From contig JAQSEB010000161.1 of NCBI GenBank assembly GCA_030063045.1, positions 123,742-187,741 of the forward strand: a DNA stretch of 64,000 nucleotides. Direction: 5' to 3'. Of the stretch, positions 53,201 through 64,000 are shown in pieces. Positions within the stretch are counted from its first letter, which is position 1; the number at the start of each line of letters is the position of its first letter. Origin of the DNA: Pratylenchus scribneri. Its lineage: Eukaryota > Nematoda > Chromadorea > Rhabditida > Pratylenchidae. The notes below the pieces were generated by a model, which was given only the letters and a program-made list of their open reading frames with translations, ran no database searches and had not been told where the DNA came from. The position numbers were made by a program, and so were the translations under genes.

Positions 53201-56200
53201 ATAGCCATATATGGGGTATTTAAGGGGTATGAAACATTTTATGACCTAGGTTTTGAACTTTTTGGAATTTTTTTATTTCCATCGTTTTCTCCATCAAATT
53301 CTACAGGCGAACGTCAGTTTATTTTTATTCAATTCATCCATATTGATTTTTCATGAATTTTTAAATATATAATAGCCATATATGGGGTATTTAAGGGGTA
53401 TGAAACATTTTATGACCTGGGTTTTGAACTTTTTGGAATTTTTTTATATCCATCGTATTCTCCATCAAATTCTACAGGCGAACGTCAGTTTATTTTTATT
53501 CAATTCATCCATATTGATTTTTCATGAATTTTTAAATATATAATAGCCATATATGGGGTATTTAAGGGGTATGAAACATTTTATGACCTGAGTTTTGAAC
53601 TTTTTGGAATTTTTTTATATCCATCGTATTCTCCATCAAATTCTACAGGCGAATGTCAGTTTATTTTTATTCAATTCATCCATATTGATTTTTCATGAAT
53701 TTTTAAATATATAATAGCCATATATGGGGTATTTAAGGGGTATGAAACATTTTATGACCTAGGTTTTGAACTTTTTGGAATTTTTTTATATCCATCGTAT
53801 TCTCCATCAAATTCTACAGGCGAATGTCAGTTTATTTTTATTCAATTCATCCATATTGATTTTTCATGAATTTTTAAATATATAATAGCCATATATGGGG
53901 TATTTAAGGGGTATGAAACATTTTATGACCTGAGTTTTGATCTTTTTGGAATTTTTTTATTTCCATCGTTTTCTCCATCAAATTCTACAGGCGAACGTCA
54001 GTTTATTTTTATTCAATTCATCCATATTGATTTTTCATGAATTTTTAAATATATAATAGCCATATATGGGGTATTTAAGGGGTATGAAACATTTTATGAC
54101 CTAGGTTTTGAACTTTTTGGAATTTTTTTATTTCCATCGTTTTCTCCATCAAATTCTACAGGCGAACGTCAGTTTATTTTTATTCAATTCATCCATATTG
54201 ATTTTTCATGAATTTTTAAATATATAATAGCCATATATGGGGTATTTAAGGGGTATGAAACATTTTATGACCTGAGTTTTGATCTTTTTGGAATTTTTTT
54301 ATTTCCATCGTTTTCTCCATCAAATTCTACAGGCGAACGTCAGTTTATTTTTATTCAATTCATCCATATTGATTTTTCATGAATTTTTAAATATATAATA
54401 GCCATATATGGGGTATTTAAGGGGTATGAAACATTTTATGACCTAGTTTTTGAACTTTTTGGAATTTTTTTATTTCCATCGTTTTCTCCATCAAATTCTA
54501 CAGGCGAACGTCAGTTTATTTTTATTCAATTCATCCATATTGATTTTTCATGAATTTTTAAATATATAATAGCCATATATGGGGTATTTAAGGGGTATGA
54601 AACATTTTATGACCTGAGTTTTGATCTTTTTGGAATTTTTTTATATCCATCGTATTCTCCATCAAATTCTACAGGCGAATGTCAGTTTATTTTTATTCAA
54701 TTCATCCATATTGATTTTTCATGAATTTTTAAATATATAATAGCCATATATGGGGTATTTAAGGGGTATGAAACATTTTATGACCTAGGTTTTGAACTTT
54801 TTGGAATTTTTTTATTTCCATCGTATTCTCCATCAAATTCTACAGGCGAATGTCAGTTTATTTTTATTCAATTCATCCATATTGATTTTTCATGAATTTT
54901 TAAATATATAATAGCCATATATGGGGTATTTAAGGGGTATGAAACATTTTATGACCTGAGTTTTGATCTTTTTGGAATTTTTTTATATCCATCGTATTCT
55001 CCATCAAATTCTACAGGCGAATGTCAGTTTATTTTTATTCAATTCATCCATATTGATTTTTCATGAATTTTTAAATATATAATAGCCATATATGGGGTAT
55101 TTAAGGGGTATGAAACATTTTATGACCTAGGTTTTGAACTTTTTGGAATTTTTTTATTTCCATCGTATTCTCCATCAAATTCTACAGGCGAACGTCACTT
55201 TATTTTTATTCAATTCATCCATATTGATTTTTCATGAATTTTTAAATATATAATAGCCATATATGGGGTATTTAAGGGGTATGAAACATTTTATGACCTA
55301 GGTTTTGAACTTTTTGGAATTTTTTTATATCCATCGTATTCTCCATCAAATTCTACAGGCGAACGTCAGTTTATTTTTATTCAATTCATCCATATTGATT
55401 TTTCATGAATTTTTAAATATATAATAGCCATATATGGGGTATTTAAGGGGTATGAAACATTTTATGACCTGAGTTTTGATCTTTTTGGAATTTTTTTATA
55501 TCCATCGTATTCTCCATCAAATTCTACAGGCGAACGTCACTTTATTTTTATTCAATTCATCCATATTGATTTTTCATGAATTTTTAAATATATAATAGCC
55601 ATATATGGGGTATTTAAGGGGTATGAAACATTTTATGACCTGAGTTTTGATCTTTTTGGAATTTTTTTATATCCATCGTATTCTCCATCAAATTCTACAG
55701 GCGAATGTCAGTTTATTTTTATTCAATTCATCCATATTGATTTTTCATGAATTTTTAAATATATAATAGCCATATATGGGGTATTTAAGGGGTATGAAAC
55801 ATTTTATGACCTAGGTTTTGAACTTTTTGGAATTTTTTTATATCCATCGTATTCTCCATCAAATTCTACAGGCGAATGTCAGTTTATTTTTATTCAATTC
55901 ATCCATATTGATTTTTCATGAATTTTTAAATATATAATAGCCATATATGGGGTATTTAAGGGGTATGAAACATTTTATGACCTGAGTTTTGATCTTTTTG
56001 GAATTTTTTTATATCCATCGTATTCTCCATCAAATTCTACAGGCGAATGTCAGTTTATTTTTATTCAATTCATCCATATTGATTTTTCATGAATTTTTAA
56101 ATATATAATAGCCATATATGGGGTATTTAAGGGGTATGAAACATTTTATGACCTGAGTTTTGATCTTTTTGGAATTTTTTTATATCCATCGTATTCTCCA

Positions 56201-59200
56201 TCAAATTCTACAGGCGAATGTCAGTTTATTTTTATTCAATTCATCCATATTGATTTTTCATGAATTTTTAAATATATAATAGCCATATATGGGGTATTTA
56301 AGGGGTATGAAACATTTTATGACCTGAGTTTTGATCTTTTTGGAATTTTTTTATATCCATCGTATTCTCCATCAAATTCTACAGGCGAATGTCAGTTTAT
56401 TTTTATTCAATTCATCCATATTGATTTTTCATGAATTTTTAAATATATAATAGCCATATATGGGGTATTTAAGGGGTATGAAACATTTTATGACCTAGGT
56501 TTTGAACTTTTTGGAATTTTTTTATATCCATCGTATTCTCCATCAAATTCTACAGGCGAACGTCAGTTTATTTTTATTCAATTCATCCATATTGATTTTT
56601 CATGAATTTTTAAATATAAAATAGCCATATATGGGGTATTTAAAGGGTATGAAACATTTTATGACCTGAGTTTTGATCTTTTTGGAATTTTTTTATATCC
56701 ATCGTATTCTCCATCAAATTCTACAGGCGAACGTCACTTTATTTTTATTCAATTCATCCATATTGATTTTTCATGAATTTTTAAATATATAATAGCCATA
56801 TATGGGGTATTTAAGGGGTATGAAACATTTTATGACCTGAGTTTTGATCTTTTTGGAATTTTTTTATATCCATCGTATTCTCCATCAAATTCTACAGGCG
56901 AATGTCAGTTTATTTTTATTCAATTCATCCATATTGATTTTTCATGAATTTTTAAATATATAATAGCCATATATGGGGTATTTAAGGGGTATGAAACATT
57001 TTATGACCTAGGTTTTGAACTTTTTGGAATTTTTTTATATCCATCGTATTCTCCATCAAATTCTACAGGCGAACGTCAGTTTATTTTTATTCAATTCATC
57101 CATATTGATTTTTCATGAATTTTTAAATATATAATAGCCATATATGGGGTATTTAAGGGGTATGAAACATTTTATGACCTGAGTTTTGAACTTTTTGGAA
57201 TTTTTTTATATCCATCGTATTCTCCATCAAATTCTACAGGCGAACGTCAGTTTATTTTTATTCAATTCATCCATATTGATTTTTCATGAATTTTTAAATA
57301 TATAATAGCCATATATGGGGTATTTAAGGGGTATGAAACATTTTATGACCTGAGTTTTGATCTTTTTGGAATTTTTTTATATCCATCGTATTCTCCATCA
57401 AATTCTACAGGCGAATGTCAGTTTATTTTTATTCAATTCATCCATATTGATTTTTCATAAATTTTTGAATATATAATAGCCATATATGAGGTATTTAAGG
57501 GATATGAAACATTTTATGACCTAGGTTTTGAACTTTTTGGAATTTTTTTATATCCATCGTATTCTCCATCAAATTCTACAGGCGAATGTCAGTTTATTTT
57601 TATTCAATTCATCCATATTGATTTTTCATGAATTTTTAAATATATAATAGCCATATATGGGGTATTTAAGGGGTATGAAACATTTTATGACCTGAGTTTT
57701 GATCTTTTTGGAATTTTTTTATATCCATCGTATTCTCCATCAAATTCTACAGGCGAATGTCAGTTTATTTTTATTCAATTCATCCATATTGATTTTTCAT
57801 GAATTTTTAAATATATAATAGCCATATATGGGGTATTTAAGGGGTATGAAACATTTTATGACCTGAGTTTTGATCTTTTTGGAATTTTTTTATATCCATC
57901 GTATTCTCCATCAAATTCTACAGGCGAACGTCAGTTTATTTTTATTCAATTCATCCATATTGATTTTTCATGAATTTTTAAATATATAATAGCCATATAT
58001 GGGGTATTTAAGGGGTATGAAACATTTTATGACCTAGGTTTTGAACTTTTTGGAATTTTTTTATATCCATCGTATTCTCCATCAAATTCTACAGGCGAAT
58101 GTCAGTTTATTTTTATTCAATTCATCCATATTATTTTTCATGAATTTTTAAATATATAATAGCCATATATGGGGTATTTAAGGGGTATGAAACATTTTAT
58201 GACCTGAGTTTTGATCTTTTTGGAATTTTTTTATATCCATCGTATTCTCCATCAAATTCTACAGGCGAATGTCAGTTTATTTTTATTCAATTCATCCATA
58301 TTGATTTTTCATGAATTTTTAAATATATAATAGCCATATATGGGGTATTTAAGGGGTATGAAACATTTTATGACCTGAGTTTTGATCTTTTTGGAATTTT
58401 TTATATCCATCGTATTCTCCATCAAATTCTACAGGCGAATGTCAGTTTATTTTTATTCAATTCATCCATATTGATTTTTCATGAATTTTTAAATATATAA
58501 TAGCCATATATGGGGTATTTAAGGGGTATGAAACATTTTATGACCTGAGTTTTGATCTTTTTCGAATTTTTTTATATCCATCGTATTCTCCATCAAATTC
58601 TACAGGCGAATGTCAGTTTATTTTTATTCAATTCATCCATATTGATTTTTCATGAATTTTTAAATATATAATAGCCATATATGGGGTATTTAAGGGGTAT
58701 GAAACATTTTATGACCTAGGTTTTGAACTTTTTGGAATTTTTTTATATCCATCGTATTCTCCATCAAATTCTACAGGCGAACGTCAGTTTATTTTTATTC
58801 AATTCATCCATATTGATTTTTCATGAATTTTTAAATATATAATAGCCATATATGGGGTATTTAAGGGGTATGAAACATTTTATGACCTGAGTTTTGATCT
58901 TTTTGGAATTTTTTTATATCCATCGTATTCTCCATCAAATTCTACAGGCGAATGTCAGTTTATTTTTATTCAATTCATCCATATTGATTTTTCATGAATT
59001 TTTAAATATATAATAGCCATATATGGGGTATTTAAGGGGTATGAAACATTTTATGACCTGAGTTTTGATCTTTTTGGAATTTTTTTATATCCATCGTATT
59101 CTCCATCAAATTCTACAGGCGAATGTCAGTTTATTTTTATTCAATTCATCCATATTGATTTTTCATGAATTTTTAAATATATAATAGCCATATATGGGGT

Positions 59201-62200
59201 ATTTAAGGGGTATGAAACATTTTATGACCTAGGTTTTGAACTTTTTGGAATTTTTTTATATCCATCGTATTCTCCATCAAATTCTACAGGCGAATGTCAG
59301 TTTATTTTTATTCAATTCATCCATATTGATTTTTCATGAATTTTTAAATATATAATAGCCATATATGGGGTATTTAAGGGGTATGAAACATTTTATGACC
59401 TGAGTTTTGATCTTTTTGGAATTTTTTTATATCCATCGTATTCTCCATCAAATTCTACAGGCGAATGTCAGTTTATTTTTATTCAATTCATCCATATTGA
59501 TTTTTCATGAATTTTTAAATATATAATAGCCATATATGGGGTATTTAAGGGGTATGAAACATTTTATGACCTAGGTTTTGAACTTTTTGGAATTTTTTTA
59601 TTTCCATCGTATTCTCCATCAAATTCTACAGGCGAACGTCACTTTATTTTTATTCAATTCATCCATATTGATTTTTCATGAATTTTTAAATATATAATAG
59701 CCATATATGGGGTATTTAAGGGGTATGAAACATTTTATGACCTAGGTTTTGAACTTTTTGGAATTTTTTTATATCCATCGTATTCTCCATCAAATTCTAC
59801 AGGCGAACGTCAGTTTATTTTTATTCAATTCATCCATATTGATTTTTCATGAATTTTTAAATATATAATAGCCATATATGGGGTATTTAAGGGGTATGAA
59901 ACATTTTATGACCTAGGTTTTGAACTTTTTGGAATTTTTTTATTTCCATCGTATTCTCCATCAAATTCTACAGGCGAACGTCAGTTTATTTTTATTCAAT
60001 TCATCCATATTGATTTTTCATGAATTTTAAATATATAATAGCCATATATGGGGTATTTAAGGGGTATGAAACATTTTATGACCTAGGTTTTGAACTTTTT
60101 GGAATTTTTTTATTTCCATCGTATTCTCCATCAAATTCTACAGGCGAATGTCAGTTTATTTTTATTCAATTCATCCATATTGATTTTTCATGAATTTTTA
60201 AATATATAATAGCCATATATGGGGTATTTAAGGGGTATGTAACATTTTATGACCTAGGTTTTGAACTTTTTGGAATTTTTTTATTTCCATAGTTTTCTCC
60301 ATCAAATTTTACAGGCGAACGTCAGTTTATTTTTATTCAATTCATCCATATTGATTTTTCATGAATTTTTAAATATATAATAGCCATATATGGGGTATTT
60401 AAGGGGTATGAAACATTTTATGACCTAGGTTTTGATCTTTTTGGAATTTTTTTATTTCCATCGTTTTCTCCATCAAATTCTACAGGCGAACGTCAGTTTA
60501 TTTTTATTCAATTCATCCATATTGATTTTTCATGAATTTTTAAATATATAATAGCCATATATGGGGTATCTAAGGGGTATGAAACATTTTATGGCCTAGG
60601 TTTTGAACTTTTTGGAATTTTTTTATTTCCATCGTTTTCTCCATCAAATTCTACAGGCGAACGTCAGTTTATTTTTATTCAATTCATCCATATTGATTTT
60701 TCATGAATTTTTAAATATATAATAGCCATATGTGGGGTATCTAAGGGGTATGAAACATTTTATGGCCTAGGTTTTGAACTTTTTGGAATTTTTTTATATC
60801 CATCGTTTTCTCCATCAAATTCTACAGGCGAACGTCAGTTTATTTTTATTCAATTCATCCATATTGATTTTTCATGAATTTTTAAATATATAATAGCCAT
60901 ATATGGGGTATTTAAGGGGTATGAAACATTTTATGACCTAGGTTTTGAACTTTTTGGAATTTTTTTATTTCCATCGTTTTCTCCATCAAATTCTACAGGC
61001 GAACGTCAGTTTATTTTTATTCAATTCATCCATATTGATTTTTCATGAATTTTTAAATATATAATAGCCATATATGGGGTATTTAAGGGGTATGAAACAT
61101 TTTATGACCTAGGTTTTGAACTTTTTGGAATTTTTTTATTTCCATCGTTTTCTCCATCAAATTCTACAGGCGAACGTCAGTTTATTTTTATTCAATTCAT
61201 CCATATTGATTTTTCATGAATTTTTAAATATATAATAGCCATATATGGGGTATTTAAGGGGTATGAAACATTTTATGACCTAGGTTTTGAACTTTTTGGA
61301 ATTTTTTTATTTCCATCGTATTCTCCATCAAATTCTACAGGCGAACGTCAGTTTATTTTTATTCAATTCATCCATATTGATTTTTCATAAATTTTTAAAT
61401 ATATAATAGCCATATATGGGGTATTTAAGGGGTATGTAACATTTTATGACCTAGGTTTTGAACTTTTTGGAATTTTTTTATTTCCATCGTATTCTCCATC
61501 AAATTCTACAGGCGAACGTCAGTTTATTTTTATTCAATTCATCCATATTGATTTTTCATGAATTTTTAAATATATAATAGCCATATATGGGGTATCTAAG
61601 GGGTATGAAACATTTTATGACCTAGGTTTTGAACTTTTTGGAATTTTTTTATTTCCATCGTATTCTCCATCAAATTCTACAGGCGAACGTCAGTTTATTT
61701 TTATTCAATTCATCCATATTGATTTTTCATGAATTTTTGAATATAATATATCTATATATGGGGTATCTAAGGGGTATGAAACATTTTATGACCTAGGTTT
61801 TGATCTTTTTGGAATTTTTTTATATCCATCGTATTCTCCATCAAATTCTACAGGCGAACGTCAGTTTATTTTTATTCAATTCATCCATATTGATTTTTCA
61901 TGAATTTTTGAATATATTATATCTATATATGGGGTATCTAAGGGGTATGAAACATTTTATGACCTAGGTTTAGAACTTTTTGGAATTTTTTTATTTCCAT
62001 CGTATTCTCCATCAAATTCTACAGGCGAACGTCAGTTTATTTTTATTCAATTCATCCATATTGATTTTTCATGAATTTTTAAATATATAATAGCCATATA
62101 TGGGGTATCTAAGGGGTATGAAACATTTTATGACCTAGGTTTTAAACTTTTTGGAATTTTTTTATTTCCATCGTATTCTCCATCAAATTCTACAGGCGAA

Positions 62201-64000
62201 CGTCAGTTTATTTTTATTCAATTCATCCATATTGATTTTTCATAAATTTTTAAATATATAATAGCCATATATGGGGTATTTAAGGGGTATGAAACATTTT
62301 ATGACCTGGGTTTTGAACTTTTTGGAATTTTTTTATTTCCATCGTATTCTCCATCAAATTCTACAGGCGAACGTCAGTTTATTTTTATTCAATTCATCCA
62401 TATTGATTTTTCATGAATTTTTAAATATATAATAGCCATATATGGGGTATTTAAGGGGTATGAAACATTTTATGACCTGGGTTTTGAACTTTTTGGAATT
62501 TTTTTATTTCCATCGTATTCTCCATCAAATTCTACAGGCGAACGTCAGTTTATTTTTATTCAATTCATCCATATTGATTTTTCATGAATTTTTAAATATA
62601 TAATAGCCATATATGAGGTATTTAAGGGATATGAAACATTTTATGACCTAGGTTTTGAACTTTTTGGAATTTTTTTATTTCCATCGTATTCTCCATCAAA
62701 TTCTACAGGCGAACGTCAGTATATTTTTATTCAATTCATCCATATTGATTTTTCATGAATTTTTAAATATATAATAGCCATATATGGGGTATTTAAGGGG
62801 TATGAAACATTTTATGACCTGGGTTTTGAACTTTTTGGAATTTTTTTATTTCCATCGTATTCTCCATCAAATTCTACAGGCGAACGTCAGTTTATTTTTA
62901 TTCAATTCATCCATATTGATTTTTCATGAATTTTTAAATATATAATAGCCATATATGGGGTATTTAAGGGATATGAAACATTTTATGGCCTAGGTTTTGA
63001 TCTTTTTGGAATTTTTTTATTTCCATCGTATTCTCCATCAAATTCTACAGGCGAACGTCAATTTATTTTTATTCAATTCATCCATATTGATTTTTCATGA
63101 ATTTTTAAATATATAATAGCCATATATGAGGTATTTAAGGGATATGAAACATTTTATGGCCTAGGTTTTGATCTTTTTGGAATTTTTTTATTTCCATCGT
63201 ATTCTCCATCAAATTCTACAGGCGAACGTCAGTTTATTTTTATTCAATTCATCCATATTGATTTTTCATGAATTTTTAAATATATAATAGCCATATATGA
63301 GGTATTTAAGGGATATGAAACATTTTATGGCCTAGGTTTTGATCTTTTTGGAATTTTTTTATTTCCATCGTATTCTCCATCAAATTCTACAGGCGAACGT
63401 CAGTTTATTTTTATTCAATTCATCCATATTGATTTTTCATGAATTTTTAAATATATAATAGCCATATATGGGGTATTTAAGGGGTATGAAACATTTTATG
63501 ACCTGGGTTTTGAACTTTTTGGAATTTTTTTATTTCCATCGTATTCTCCATCAAATTCTACAGGCGAACGTCAGTTTATTTTTATTCAATTCATCCATAT
63601 TGATTTTTCATGAATTTTTAAATATATAATAGCCATATATGGGGTATTTAAGGGATATGAAACATTTTATGGCCTAGGTTTTGATCTTTTTGGAATTTTT
63701 TTATTTCCATCGTATTCTCCATCAAATTCTACAGGCGAACGTCAGTTTATTTTTATTCAATTCATCCATATTGATTTTTCATGAATTTTTAAATATATAA
63801 TAGCCATATATGAGGTATTTAAGGGATATGAAACATTTTATGGCCTAGGTTTTGATCTTTTTGGAATTTTTTTATTTCCATCGTATTCTCCATCAAATTC
63901 TACAGGCGAACGTCAGTTTATTTTTATTCAATTCATCCATATTGATTTTTCATGAATTTTTAAATATATAATAGCCATATATGAGGTATTTAAGGGATAT
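44278..64000 (+). repeat. 171-bp satellite array, right block (about 115 monomers, runs off the edge)
   Basis: Continues the interrupted monomer after TTGA (44278-44281) in the same orientation. Variants at exact multiples of 171: cctgggttttga at 47946, 48801, 49998, 51024, 51879 and 53418 (5, 7, 6, 5 and 9 units), with two pairs 3078 bp (18 units) apart, and cctgagttttgaa at 52051 and 53590 (9 units). 44.6-48.2 kb resembles 34.4-39.1 kb of the left block. From 53.9 to 59.5 kb a gacctgagttttgatct variant dominates; the last 1.5 kb has aagggatatg with ggcctaggttttgatct. The array end is not in the window. Confidence 0.98.

Noticed and set aside
16145..64000. CRISPR array
   Set aside because: Monomers are 171 bp, contiguous and similar over their full length, with no unique spacers and no cas genes; the context is eukaryotic.
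16145..64000. Relationship to primate alpha satellite or a CENP-B box
   Set aside because: Only the 171-bp length matches; I found no match to the CENP-B box pattern (TTCG...A..CGGG) in the monomer.
16145..64000. Hammerhead ribozyme in the satellite
   Set aside because: The minus strand has CTGACGT followed later by GAA, but the required CUGANGA...GAAA core is not met.

Overview
This window is AT-rich eukaryotic DNA, most probably from a nematode. The evidence is the short GT-AG introns with TTTCAG or TTTTAG acceptors, two serpentine chemoreceptor genes of nematode type, and a very long satellite array. The composition and the roughly 170-bp satellite would suit a root-knot nematode (Meloidogyne-like), but that is inference; no rRNA, tRNA or marker gene is present to settle it.

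Layout. Positions 1-13.3 kb are gene-bearing. They hold the 3'-truncated end of a seven-TM receptor gene (minus strand, <1-1235), a complete nine-exon neutral sphingomyelinase gene (minus, 4283-6871), a plus-strand locus of tandem PUR-like repeats (8539-11150), and a five-exon srsx-like receptor (minus, 12109-13310). Between them lie AT-rich spacers with a few mobile-element traces: a hAT-like MITE at 9147-9508 and a solitary transposon-like end at 2926. From 13.4 to 16.1 kb there are inverted repeats, a GC-rich foldback and retroelement debris that ends where the satellite begins. From 16145 to 64000 the sequence is a head-to-tail array of a 171-bp satellite, about 250 copies, which runs off the right edge. 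The array is interrupted once, by a 5135-bp LTR retrotransposon (39143-44277, minus strand) with identical 504-bp LTRs and a 4-bp target duplication taken from the satellite.

The retrotransposon carries a Gag-like ORF with a CCHC zinc knuckle, a tRNA-type primer-binding site and a polypurine tract. I see no protease, reverse transcriptase, RNase H or integrase, so it is probably a non-autonomous, Gag-only element moved by a partner elsewhere. Its identical LTRs date the insertion as later than most of the satellite's diversification.

The satellite has nested higher-order structure. Exact multiples of 171 bp separate diagnostic variants: 3-mer (513 bp), 9-mer (1539-1540 bp), 18-mer (3078 bp), and a block of about 23 monomers present on both sides of the LTR element. 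The left edge is more diverse than the interior, as expected for homogenisation by unequal exchange. Most monomers carry the perfect palindrome CCATATATGG, which fits the CArG-box consensus.

Several otherwise well-formed reading frames (sphingomyelinase last exon, two PUR-like exons, gag) are broken by single-base shifts, some in A-runs. Assembly indels and real decay cannot be separated from sequence alone. Gene models were built by hand from splice signals and reading phase.
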